Origin: an uncultured Gemmiger sp.
GTDB taxonomy: Bacteria; Bacillota; Clostridia; Oscillospirales; Ruminococcaceae
Reading direction: 5' to 3'
Length of the DNA: 64,000 bases
NCBI GenBank assembly: GCA_944382835.1
Contig: CALWNP010000001.1
Location: 1-64,000, forward strand
Shown here: piece after piece, positions 18,775 to 26,511 of the stretch
Numbering within the stretch: position 1 is the stretch's first letter
Layout of the letters: each line of letters starts with the position of its first letter
Made by a program: the position numbers and the translations under genes
Notes under the pieces: generated by a model
What the model saw: only the letters and a program-made list of their open reading frames with translations
Database searches by the model: none
What the model was told of the DNA's origin: nothing

Positions 18775-20130
18775 TCAGCGGTCCTCCAGCGGGATATACT
18801 CCCGGGGTTCCATGATGCTCTGGTAGGCGGGACGGATGATCTTGTCCACGTTGACCAGCTCCTCCATCCGGTGGGCGCTCCAGCCCACAATCCGGGCGAT
18901 GGCAAAGATGGGGGTGTACAGCTCCAGGGGGATGTCCAGCATGTTGTAGACGAACCCGCTGTAAAAGTCCACGTTGGTGGAAACGCCCTTATAGATGTGG
19001 CGCTTTTCGGCAATGACCTGGGGCGCAATCCGCTCGATGGCGTTGTAGAAGTCGAAGTCGGCACGGCGGCCCTTGGCCTCGGCCAGCTGCTGCACAAAGC
19101 TCTTGAAGACCACTGCGCGGGGGTCGGACAGGGAGTAGACCGCGTGGCCCATGCCGTAGATCAGGCCCTTGTGGTCAAAGGCTTCCTTGTCCACGATCTT
19201 GCCCAGGTAGGCGTGGATTTCCTCGTCGTCAGTGGGGTCGGAGACGTTCTGCCGGATGTGGTTCATCATCTCCACCACCTTGATGTTGGCGCCGCCGTGT
19301 TTGGGGCCCTTGAGGCTGGAGAGGGCAGCCGCCATCACCGAATAGGTATCCGAACCCGAGGAGGTGACCACCCGGGTGGTGAAGGTGGAGTTGTTGCCGC
19401 CGCCGTGCTCCATATGCAGCAGCAGGGCGATGTCCAGCACATGGGCTTCCAGATCGGTGTAGCTGCGGTCGGGGCGCAGCATCTGCAGCAGGTTTTCGGC
19501 GCTGGAAAGCTCGGGCTGGGGACGATGGATGTACATGCTGCCGTCGCAGAGATAGTAGTTGTAGGCGTGGTAGCCGTACACCGCCAGCATGGGGAAGACA
19601 CTGATAAGCTTGAGGCACTGCTCCATCTGGGTTTCCAGCCGGTTGTCCCCGATGGAATCGTCGTAGGAGGCCAGGGTCAGCACGCTGCGGGTGAGGCTGT
19701 TCATCAGGTCCCGGCTGGGTGCCTTCATGATGACATCCCGGATGAAGTTGGTGGGCAGATCCCGGCAGCGGGTCAGCACATCGCTGAAGGATTTCAGCTG
19801 TTCCCGGTTGGGCAGGTCCCCCATCAGCAGCAGGTAGGCCGCCTCCTCAAAGGCAAAGCGCTTGCCCCGCAGCCCCCGGATCAGGTCGTAGACGTTGTAG
19901 CCGCGGTACCACAGCTTGCCCTCGCAGGGGACCTTCTTGCCGTCCACCTGGGCAAAGGCATCGATGCGGGAGATGTTGGTGATGCCGGCCAGAACGCCCT
20001 TGCCGTCCTTGTCGCGCAGACCGCGCTTGACGCCGTAGGCATCAAACAGAGCGGGATCAATCCGGTCATTTTTCAGACATTCCTCGGTAAAGATCTTGGC
20101 CTCTTTTTCAATCGCTGCATAGCCTGCCAT
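18775..20130 (-). CDS. gltA (cs1): Citrate synthase 1
   Basis: Condenses acetyl-CoA and oxaloacetate to citrate, 451 residues. Catalytic positions are visible: His in MEHGGGNNSTFTTR, His in LKGPKHGGANIK and Asp in STNVDFYSGF. ATG 20130 has CAGGAGG upstream. A second citrate synthase in this window (29235-30608) has the same three motifs but differs widely elsewhere, so the two are diverged paralogues. A 2-methylcitrate synthase role for one of them cannot be excluded. Single-gene unit with promoter at 20224-20253. Confidence 0.94.
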   Translation of the reverse strand: MAGYAAIEKEAKIFTEECLKNDRIDPALFDAYGVKRGLRDKDGKGVLAGITNISRIDAFAQVDGKKVPCEGKLWYRGYNVYDLIRGLRGKRFAFEEAAYLLLMGDLPNREQLKSFSDVLTRCRDLPTNFIRDVIMKAPSRDLMNSLTRSVLTLASYDDSIGDNRLETQMEQCLKLISVFPMLAVYGYHAYNYYLCDGSMYIHRPQPELSSAENLLQMLRPDRSYTDLEAHVLDIALLLHMEHGGGNNSTFTTRVVTSSGSDTYSVMAAALSSLKGPKHGGANIKVVEMMNHIRQNVSDPTDDEEIHAYLGKIVDKEAFDHKGLIYGMGHAVYSLSDPRAVVFKSFVQQLAEAKGRRADFDFYNAIERIAPQVIAEKRHIYKGVSTNVDFYSGFVYNMLDIPLELYTPIFAIARIVGWSAHRMEELVNVDKIIRPAYQSIMEPREYIPLEDR

Positions 20131-20171
20131 TCTGCAATCCTCCTGTTCCTGATCGTTTTACGGAAAGCAAA

Positions 20172-20190
20172 GGGGGCGCCATGCGCCCCC
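20172..20190 (-). terminator. GC-rich hairpin in the citrate synthase 1 leader
   Basis: GGGGGCGC and GCGCCCCC form a perfect 8-bp stem with a 3-base loop, followed on the minus strand by TTTGCTTT. It lies downstream of the citrate synthase promoter and before its start. It could be an attenuator, or a terminator for readthrough from the upstream pyrophosphatase gene. Confidence 0.5.
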
Positions 20191-20223
20191 CGCGGTCATT
20201 CCACTTTGTTGCGATATAAGAGC

Positions 20224-20253
20224 ATTATACCAAGAATTTGAACGCTCTGTCAA
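20224..20253 (-). promoter_or_regulatory. Promoter of citrate synthase 1
   Basis: Minus strand perfect -35 TTGACA (20253-20248), 18-base spacer and perfect -10 TATAAT (20229-20224). It leaves a leader of about 85 bases. Confidence 0.8.
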
Positions 20254-20291
20254 ATTACGGCTGGTAAAATTTATGTGAACAACCGGTTTGC

Positions 20292-21950
20292 TCAGCCCTG
20301 CTGCTCCTCCTGGAGCGCTGCCATCAGAGGCGGAATCAGCTGCTTTTTGCGGCTGACCACACCGGGCAGGGTGGCCTTGCCATCCTCCGGTTCGACGCCG
20401 AAAGCCGCCCGGACAATCTTGTCTGCATCCTTGCCGCAGAACATCAAATCGGTGGCCTGGCGCTGCATGTCGGTGAACATATAGAAGACCATGGGCAGGC
20501 CTTCCCGGCCGATGGCTTCGGGCAGGTAGGGGCCCACCAGTGCCTCGGCGGCCTGGCGGGATTTTTCGGTCATATAGCTGGACTGTCCCACCCCGAACTT
20601 CACGTCGCCGCGGCTGAACACCTTGAAGTCGGAGAGGAAGACCTCCTCGGCGGTGCGGCCGGTCAGGTCGGCCCCCGCCTCGAACATCTGCTCGGCGTAG
20701 CTGGGGATGTCCTCGCCGGCGATCCCGGCCAGGGCCTTGGCCGCGGCCTCATCCAGCGGGGTGGAGGTGGGAGAGCGGAACATCAGGGTGTCGGACAGGA
20801 TGGCCGACAGCAGCAGGCCCGCGATCTTCTGGGGGATCTCCACCCCCTGCTCGCCGAACATCTGGTAGATGATGGTGGCGGTGCAGCCCACCGGCACATT
20901 GCGGAAATAGACCGGGCCGGAGGTTTCCAGGTTGCCGATCCGGTGGTGGTCGATGATCTCCAGAATCTCGGCCTGCTCCAGGCCGTCCACCGCCTGGGTG
21001 CGCTCGTTGTGGTCCACCAGGATGATCTGCTTGCGGTGAAGGTTCAGCAGGTTCCGGCGGCTGACCACACCGCAGTATTTGCCCGCCTCGTCCAGGATGG
21101 GGAAATACCGGTGGCGGACGCTGGCCATCACCCGCCGGGCATCGTCGATGGGGGTGTTGACGCTGAACTTGAGCAGGTTCTTCTCCCGCATAAAATGGCG
21201 CACCGGGGCGGCGGTGGAGATCAGGCGAGCGGCGGCATAGGTATCGTAGGGGGTTGTCATGATCCGGCAACCCTTTTCCTGGGCGCGGGCCAGGATGGTC
21301 CGGGGCACCGCCGAACCGCAGCAGACGATGATGCAGCCGGCGCCGCAATCGATGGCGCACATCTGGCTCTCGTACCGGTTGGTCACCAGCACCAGGTCCC
21401 CCTTGCCAACCACGCCGTCCATGGCTTCAGGGCTGGTGCCGATGAAGATCCGTCCCTCGGTGATCCGGTCGTCGGGGTTGCCCACCACCATCTCGGCTTC
21501 CAGGGTGCTCAGCAGATTGCGGTAGCTGGTGCCGGCCTTGGCCAGAACGCCGGTGTCGAACAGATCCATGTTGGCGTTGGCGATGTCCTTAATGGTGATC
21601 AGCCCCAGCAGTTCCTGGTCAGCGTCGGTGATGCAGAGGGTGTCGATCTCCACATCCCGCATCAGGTTCCAGGCGGCGCGCACGCTCATCTCGCCGTCGA
21701 TTCCGGGCTGCTGACGGATGTCGATGTCCTTGATCTGGGGGCTGACATCGGTGCACAGGCGGGGTGGCTCCACCCCGAAATGTTCGAGGACAAAGCGGGT
21801 TTCCCGGCTGATGTGGCCGGCGCGGCGGGCCTCGTAGACCGCACCGCCCACCTTGTTCTTGAGATAGGTATAGGCAATGGCCGAACAGATGGAGTCGGTG
21901 TCCGGATTTTGATGGCCGATGATATTGACCTTATGACGGGTATTTGACAT
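20292..21950 (-). CDS. ppaC: Manganese-dependent inorganic pyrophosphatase with CBS-DRTGG-CBS insert
   Basis: Family II (DHH) pyrophosphatase, 552 residues, hydrolysing PPi to phosphate in the cytosol. The DHH core is seen at both ends: GHQNPDTDS (12-20), LVDHNE (311-316) and IIDHHRIGN (332-340), with the C-terminal DHHA2-type half after it. An insert of about 230 residues holds CBS 1 (~72-125), a DRTGG domain (~135-245) and CBS 2 (~248-305). Such inserts make the enzyme respond to adenine nucleotides. ATG 21950 has AAGGAGG at 7 bases. Confidence 0.95.
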   Translation of the reverse strand: MSNTRHKVNIIGHQNPDTDSICSAIAYTYLKNKVGGAVYEARRAGHISRETRFVLEHFGVEPPRLCTDVSPQIKDIDIRQQPGIDGEMSVRAAWNLMRDVEIDTLCITDADQELLGLITIKDIANANMDLFDTGVLAKAGTSYRNLLSTLEAEMVVGNPDDRITEGRIFIGTSPEAMDGVVGKGDLVLVTNRYESQMCAIDCGAGCIIVCCGSAVPRTILARAQEKGCRIMTTPYDTYAAARLISTAAPVRHFMREKNLLKFSVNTPIDDARRVMASVRHRYFPILDEAGKYCGVVSRRNLLNLHRKQIILVDHNERTQAVDGLEQAEILEIIDHHRIGNLETSGPVYFRNVPVGCTATIIYQMFGEQGVEIPQKIAGLLLSAILSDTLMFRSPTSTPLDEAAAKALAGIAGEDIPSYAEQMFEAGADLTGRTAEEVFLSDFKVFSRGDVKFGVGQSSYMTEKSRQAAEALVGPYLPEAIGREGLPMVFYMFTDMQRQATDLMFCGKDADKIVRAAFGVEPEDGKATLPGVVSRKKQLIPPLMAALQEEQQG

Positions 21951-22037
21951 GGCATTTCCTCCTTGGTGACAGCTTTCCGGGCCCGCGGCTGGGAAAATTG
22001 TCCAGAATTTTATACATTCCACCCTTTTAGCTTTTCC

Positions 22038-22043
22038 ATTATA
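22038..22043 (-). promoter_or_regulatory. Possible -10 of the pyrophosphatase promoter
   Basis: TATAAT on the minus strand about 85 bases before the start; no convincing -35 is seen. It sits back to back with the typA promoter. Confidence 0.4.
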
Positions 22044-22069
22044 CCACGGGAAAAACCGCATTACGATTC

Positions 22070-22098
22070 TTGACAATGTTCACGCGCTGACGTACAAT
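22070..22098 (+). promoter_or_regulatory. Promoter of typA
   Basis: Perfect -35 TTGACA (22070-22075), 17-base spacer, -10 TACAAT (22093-22098). Confidence 0.8.
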
Positions 22099-22174
22099 TA
22101 TAACTGTATGTTTATTGGTCCGCATTGCGGATGAAAAAGGCACATGAAAGTATAATAAAGAGGTATCGTTTTTT

Positions 22175-24004
22175 ATGATCCAAGAAAATCTTCGCAATGT
22201 CGCTATCATTGCCCACGTTGACCACGGCAAGACCACCCTGGTTGACCAGATGCTCAAGCAGTCCGGTGCTTTCCGCTCCAACCAGCAGGTTGCCGAGCGT
22301 GTCATGGACTCGGGGGATATCGAGCGTGAGCGCGGCATCACCATCCTGGCGAAAAACTGCTCCTGCGTCTACAACGGCGTCAAGATCAACATCGTGGACA
22401 CCCCGGGCCACGCCGACTTCGGCGGCGAGGTGGAACGGGTACTCAAGATGGTCAACGGCGTTCTGCTGCTGGTGGACGCCGCTGAAGGCTGTATGCCCCA
22501 GACCCGTTTCGTGCTGCAGAAGGCGCTGCAGCAGAACCTGTCCCTGGTCATCGCGGTGAACAAGATTGACCGTCCCGATGCCCGCATTGCCGAGGTCATC
22601 GACGAGATTCTGGAACTGCTGATGGACCTGGGCGCCACCGACGAGCAGCTGGACAGCCCCATGGTCTTCTGCTCCGGCCGCAACGGCACCGCCAGCTACG
22701 ATTGGACCCATCCCGAACAGGGCACCGATCTCAAGCCCCTGTTTGATACCATCCTGAAATATGTGGCACCGCCCGAGGGCGAGCCCGACGCTCCCATGCA
22801 GATGCTGGTCTCCAGTGTGGACTACAACGAGTTTGTGGGCCGCATGGGCGTGGGCCGCGTCCAGAACGGCGTCATCAAGGTGGGCCAGAATGTCCAGGTC
22901 TGCGACTGGCACAACCCCGACGTCCATCTGACCGGCCGCATCACCAAGCTGTTTGACTTCAAGGCCAACGGCCGTGAGCCCATCGAGCAGGCTTCCGCCG
23001 GCGACATCGTCGCCTTTGCCGGCCTGCCCGACATCACCATCGGCAACACCGTCTGCGATCCCGCCAAGGTGCAGCCGCTGCCCTTTGTCAAGATCAACGA
23101 CCCCACCGTGGAGATGACCTTCTCGGTCAACGACAGCCCCTTCGCCGGCAAGGAGGGCAAGTACGTCACCTCCCGCCAGATCCGGGACCGTCTGTTCCGC
23201 GAGCTGCTGAAGGACGTGGCCCTGAAGGTGGAGGATTCCGCCACCAACGATTCCTTCCGGGTCATGGGCCGCGGCGAAATGCACCTGTCCATCCTCATCG
23301 AGACCATGCGCCGGGAAGGCTACGAACTGCAGGTCTCTCCCCCGCACGTCCTGACCCACGAGGAGGACGGCAAGACCATGGAGCCCATGGAGCGGGTTGT
23401 CATCGATGTGCCTGAGACCTATCAGGGCGCTGTGATGACTGCTCTGGGCGCCCGCAAGGCCATCCTGATGAACATGCAGATGATGAACAGCCGTTCCCGT
23501 CTGGAGTTCCGGATGCCCAGCCGCGGCCTCTTCGGCTACCGCAGCCAGTTCCTCACTGACACCCATGGCGAGGGCATCATGAACACCATCTTTGACGGCT
23601 ACGAAGAGTGGTGCGGCGACATCGCCACCCGTTCCACCGGCTCTCTGATCAGCTTTGAGACCGGCGACGCGGTGACCTACGGTCTGTTCAACGCCCAGCA
23701 GCGGGGCACCCTGCTGGTGACCCCCGGCGAAAAGGTGTATGCCGGCGAGGTTGTGGGTTACACCCCCACCGGTGAGGACATCACCGTCAACGTCTGCAAG
23801 ACCAAGCATCTGACCAACACCCGTGCTTCGGGCAGCGACGATGCCCTGCGCCTGACCCCGGTCAGCAAGCTGAGCCTGGAAGGCTGCCTGGAATTCCTGG
23901 CCCCCGACGAGCTGCTGGAAGTCACCCCCGAGAATCTGCGCATCCGCAAGCGGATTCTGGACCATGACCTGCGCATGAAGGCCGCCAGCAAGAAAAAGCA
24001 GTAA
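22175..24004 (+). CDS. typA: Translational GTPase TypA/BipA
   Basis: Ribosome-associated GTPase of the EF-G superfamily, 609 residues, important in stress and ribosome assembly. The G domain has AHVDHGKTT (13-21), the RERGITI switch, [16 protein letters not shown] and NKIDRPDA. It is followed by the EF-G-like domains and the TypA-specific C-terminus ([21 protein letters not shown] and later [15 protein letters not shown]). A single gene with its own promoter and a strong terminator. Confidence 0.98.
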   Translation: MIQENLRNVAIIAHVDHGKTTLVDQMLKQSGAFRSNQQVAERVMDSGDIERERGITILAKNCSCVYNGVKINIVDTPGHADFGGEVERVLKMVNGVLLLVDAAEGCMPQTRFVLQKALQQNLSLVIAVNKIDRPDARIAEVIDEILELLMDLGATDEQLDSPMVFCSGRNGTASYDWTHPEQGTDLKPLFDTILKYVAPPEGEPDAPMQMLVSSVDYNEFVGRMGVGRVQNGVIKVGQNVQVCDWHNPDVHLTGRITKLFDFKANGREPIEQASAGDIVAFAGLPDITIGNTVCDPAKVQPLPFVKINDPTVEMTFSVNDSPFAGKEGKYVTSRQIRDRLFRELLKDVALKVEDSATNDSFRVMGRGEMHLSILIETMRREGYELQVSPPHVLTHEEDGKTMEPMERVVIDVPETYQGAVMTALGARKAILMNMQMMNSRSRLEFRMPSRGLFGYRSQFLTDTHGEGIMNTIFDGYEEWCGDIATRSTGSLISFETGDAVTYGLFNAQQRGTLLVTPGEKVYAGEVVGYTPTGEDITVNVCKTKHLTNTRASGSDDALRLTPVSKLSLEGCLEFLAPDELLEVTPENLRIRKRILDHDLRMKAASKKKQ

Positions 24005-24021
24005 TTGCCCAAGAATGCACA

Positions 24022-24059
24022 ACAGCCTTTCCGGTTTGGTGCCGGAAAGGCTGTTTTTT
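24022..24059. terminator. Bidirectional terminator between typA and the GNAT gene
   Basis: ACAGCCTTTCCGG and CCGGAAAGGCTGT form a perfect 13-bp stem with a 7-base loop and five T after it on the plus strand. The reverse direction also follows the convergent gene, whose stop overlaps the T run. Confidence 0.9.
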
Positions 24060-24552
24060 ATCTCAGCGGCCGGGCGTAGGCGATCCGCGGCGAGCCCGAG
24101 GCCAGATGAATGATGCCGCACCGCACAAAACCATTCTGTTCCAGCAGATGCTGCATGGGATGGTTGTCGGCATGGGTATCCGCCCGCAGCGGCAGTCCCC
24201 AGGCGGCACACCAGTCAAAGCAGGCCCTGGCCACCCCATGGCAGTGCCCCGCCGAGGCCAGCCGGTGGATGGTGGCATAGGGCTTGTCATCCGGCCAGGC
24301 GCCGTCGTAGATCACATCATAGGTGGGGTCCCGCCCCGGAATGTAGCAGAAGGTGCCCTGCACCATCCCCTCCCCTTCCATGAGGTAGCAGACCCCGCGG
24401 TCAATCTCCCCCAGCATCAGCTCCGCCGAGGGGTAGCCCCCCACCCACTGGTTGGGGTTGCCGTTGGCCGCCATAAAGGCACGGGCCCGGTCAAAGACGG
24501 GCAGGATCCGCGGCAGATCCTCCCGTTTTGCTTTGCGTATGGTCAGTTCCAT
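24058..24552 (-). CDS. GNAT-family N-acetyltransferase
   Basis: A 164-residue acetyltransferase-like protein: the N-terminal TIRKAKREDLPRILPVFDRARAFM is the usual GNAT opening. The acetyl-CoA-binding glycine segment appears as RLASAGHCHGVARACFDW, and the HADNHPMQHLLEQNGFVRCG motif is the typical C-terminal strand-helix. The substrate is unknown. It converges with typA and has its own promoter. Confidence 0.85.
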   Translation of the reverse strand: MELTIRKAKREDLPRILPVFDRARAFMAANGNPNQWVGGYPSAELMLGEIDRGVCYLMEGEGMVQGTFCYIPGRDPTYDVIYDGAWPDDKPYATIHRLASAGHCHGVARACFDWCAAWGLPLRADTHADNHPMQHLLEQNGFVRCGIIHLASGSPRIAYARPLR

Positions 24553-24602
24553 TGTCTCGTCCTCCCCGTTTGCCCCGATCTTGCATCTGGCAGACGAATT
24601 TT

Positions 24603-24631
24603 ATTATACGACCTGATAAAATCAAAATCAA
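24603..24631 (-). promoter_or_regulatory. Promoter of the GNAT gene
   Basis: Minus strand -35 TTGATT (24631-24626), 17-base spacer, perfect -10 TATAAT (24608-24603). Confidence 0.65.
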
Positions 24632-24655
24632 TCCATATTATTTCACTGTGGTATC

Positions 24656-24684
24656 TTGTACTTTTCCCGGCAACGTGGTATAGT
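24656..24684 (+). promoter_or_regulatory. Promoter of the sufCB operon
   Basis: -35 TTGTAC (24656-24661), 17-base spacer, -10 TATAGT (24679-24684). It lies about 60 bases before sufC and is divergent from the GNAT promoter. Confidence 0.65.
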
Positions 24685-24741
24685 ATGAACGCAGACAAAT
24701 CTGGCAATTCTTGCCTTATCTTAATTTTTTGGAGGAAAGCC

Positions 24742-25488
24742 ATGTTAGAGCTTCGACACGTCGGTTATGAAACCGATGATAACAAAAAAGAAATCCTGCA
24801 CGACATCAACCTGACGGTCCAGGATCGTTTTGTGGCCATCACCGGCCCCAACGGCGGCGGCAAGTCCACCCTGGCCAAGGTGATTGCCGGCATCTACCAG
24901 CCCACCGCAGGCCAGATCCTGCTGGACGGCCAGGACATCACCCACCTTTCCATCACCGAGCGGGCCAACCTGGGCATCAGCTATGCCTTCCAGCAGCCGG
25001 TGCGGTTCAAGGGGCTGCAGGTCAAGGACCTGCTGAACCTGGCCGCCGGCAAGAACACCAGCGTCAACGACGCCTGCTCCTACCTGAGCGAGGTGGGTCT
25101 GTGCGCCCGGGATTATATCGACCGGGAAGTGAATGCCAGCCTCTCCGGCGGCGAGCTCAAGCGCATCGAGATCGCCATGGTGCTGGCTCGGGGCACCAAG
25201 CTCTCCATCTTTGACGAGCCGGAAGCCGGCATCGACCTGTGGAGCTTCCAGAACCTGATCCGGGTCTTTGAAAAGATGTACGAACAGACCAAGGGCAACA
25301 TCCTGATCATCAGCCATCAGGAGCGCATCCTGAACATTGCCGACACCATTGTGGTCATCAAGGACGGCCATGTGGAAAAGATCGGTCCCCGTGCCGAGAT
25401 TCTGCCCGCCCTGCTGGGCAGCGCCGATGCCACTTCGGCGGCGTGCAGCGTTCTGACCGACAAAGTAGAGGGGGTTTCCAACAAATGA
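24742..25488 (+). CDS. sufC: Fe-S cluster assembly ATPase SufC
   Basis: ABC-type ATPase of the SUF scaffold, 248 residues, cytosolic. It has Walker A GPNGGGKST, signature LSGGELKR and Walker B LSIFDEPEAGIDLWS, where the 'EPEAGID' form is typical of SufC. The D-loop and H-loop (IISHQERIL) follow. ATG 24742 is chosen because GGAGG precedes it; the reading frame is open much further upstream but without starts of merit. Its stop overlaps the sufB start (ATGA), so the two are coupled. No sufS, sufU or sufE is adjacent. Confidence 0.92.
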   Translation: MLELRHVGYETDDNKKEILHDINLTVQDRFVAITGPNGGGKSTLAKVIAGIYQPTAGQILLDGQDITHLSITERANLGISYAFQQPVRFKGLQVKDLLNLAAGKNTSVNDACSYLSEVGLCARDYIDREVNASLSGGELKRIEIAMVLARGTKLSIFDEPEAGIDLWSFQNLIRVFEKMYEQTKGNILIISHQERILNIADTIVVIKDGHVEKIGPRAEILPALLGSADATSAACSVLTDKVEGVSNK

Positions 25489-26405
25489 TCGACGCCATTG
25501 AAAAAAATCTGCTGAAAGAGGTTGCCGAGCTGGACTCGCTGCCGGTGGGCGCCTACAACATCCGCGCCAACGGCCAGTTGGCCGGGCGCAGCACCACCGC
25601 CAACATTGACATCGTCACCAAGACCGACAAGCCCGGCATCGACATCTTCATCAAGCCGGGCACCAAGAACGAGAGTGTCCACATCCCGGTCATCATCAGC
25701 CAGACCGGCCTGAAGGACCTGGTGTACAACGACTTCCACATCGGGGACGACGCCGATGTGACCATCATCGCCGGCTGCGGCATCCACAACTGCGGCAACG
25801 GGGATGATCAGCACGACGGCATCCACACCTTCTACCTGGGCAAGAACGCCAAGCTGCGCTATGTGGAAAAGCACTACGGCGAGGGCGAAGGCCGGGGCAA
25901 GCGGGTGATGAACCCCACCACCATCGTTCACCTGGGCGAGGGTGCCCAGATGGAGATGGAAACCACCCAGATTTCCGGCATTGATGACACCCTGCGCAAG
26001 ACCAGCGGTGACCTGGCCGCCGGTGCCAGCCTGGTGATCAAGGAAAAGATCATGACCACCGGTGACCAGCACGCGGTGACCGACTTTGACGTGGACCTGA
26101 ACGGCGACGGCTGCTCGGCCAACGTGGTCTCCCGCAGTGTGGCCAAGGACAACAGCAAGCAGGAGTTCATCAGCCGGATCAACGGCAACAGCGCCTGCGC
26201 CGGCCACACCGAGTGCGACGCCATCATCATGGACCACGGCTGCGTGCTGGCCAGCCCCCAGCTGACCGCCAACAACGTGGACGCCAGCCTGATCCACGAA
26301 GCCGCCATCGGCAAGATTGCCGGTGAGCAGCTGATCAAGCTGATGACCCTGGGTCTGACCGAGAAAGAGGCCGAGGACCAGATCGTCAACGGCTTCCTGA
26401 AGTAA
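25485..26405 (+). CDS. sufB: Fe-S cluster assembly scaffold SufB/SufD-like protein
   Basis: A 306-residue beta-helix scaffold, much shorter than classical SufB (about 470-490). It keeps the C-terminal core: GHTECDAIIMDHG, the DASLIHEAAIGKI segment and EQLIKLMTLGLTEKEAE. With sufC it forms a two-gene system like the minimal SMS/SmsCB systems described in anaerobes. Start ATG 25485 overlaps the sufC stop by 4 bases. The N-terminal helical domain of long SufB is missing, as expected for the minimal type. Confidence 0.9.
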   Translation: MIDAIEKNLLKEVAELDSLPVGAYNIRANGQLAGRSTTANIDIVTKTDKPGIDIFIKPGTKNESVHIPVIISQTGLKDLVYNDFHIGDDADVTIIAGCGIHNCGNGDDQHDGIHTFYLGKNAKLRYVEKHYGEGEGRGKRVMNPTTIVHLGEGAQMEMETTQISGIDDTLRKTSGDLAAGASLVIKEKIMTTGDQHAVTDFDVDLNGDGCSANVVSRSVAKDNSKQEFISRINGNSACAGHTECDAIIMDHGCVLASPQLTANNVDASLIHEAAIGKIAGEQLIKLMTLGLTEKEAEDQIVNGFLK

Positions 26406-26428
26406 TCCTCCCAGAATCCCATAAAAAT

Positions 26429-26476
26429 GGCGTGACCGCCAATGCCCTGTTGCAGGGCGGCGGTCACGCCGTTTTT
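26429..26476 (+). terminator. Terminator of sufCB
   Basis: GGCGTGACCGCC (26429-26440) pairs with GGCGGTCACGCC (26459-26470), with an inner GCCCTG/CAGGGC stem, and is followed by GTTTTTT. Confidence 0.9.
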
Positions 26477-26511
26477 TGTTATTTTCGATTTTTGAAAAGA
26501 CCGGAAGTCTC

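Noticed and set aside
24106-24741. N-terminal extension of SufC (frame open far upstream)
   Set aside because: The upstream part overlaps the GNAT gene and the sufCB promoter; the ATG at 24742 has the ribosome site and the family start.
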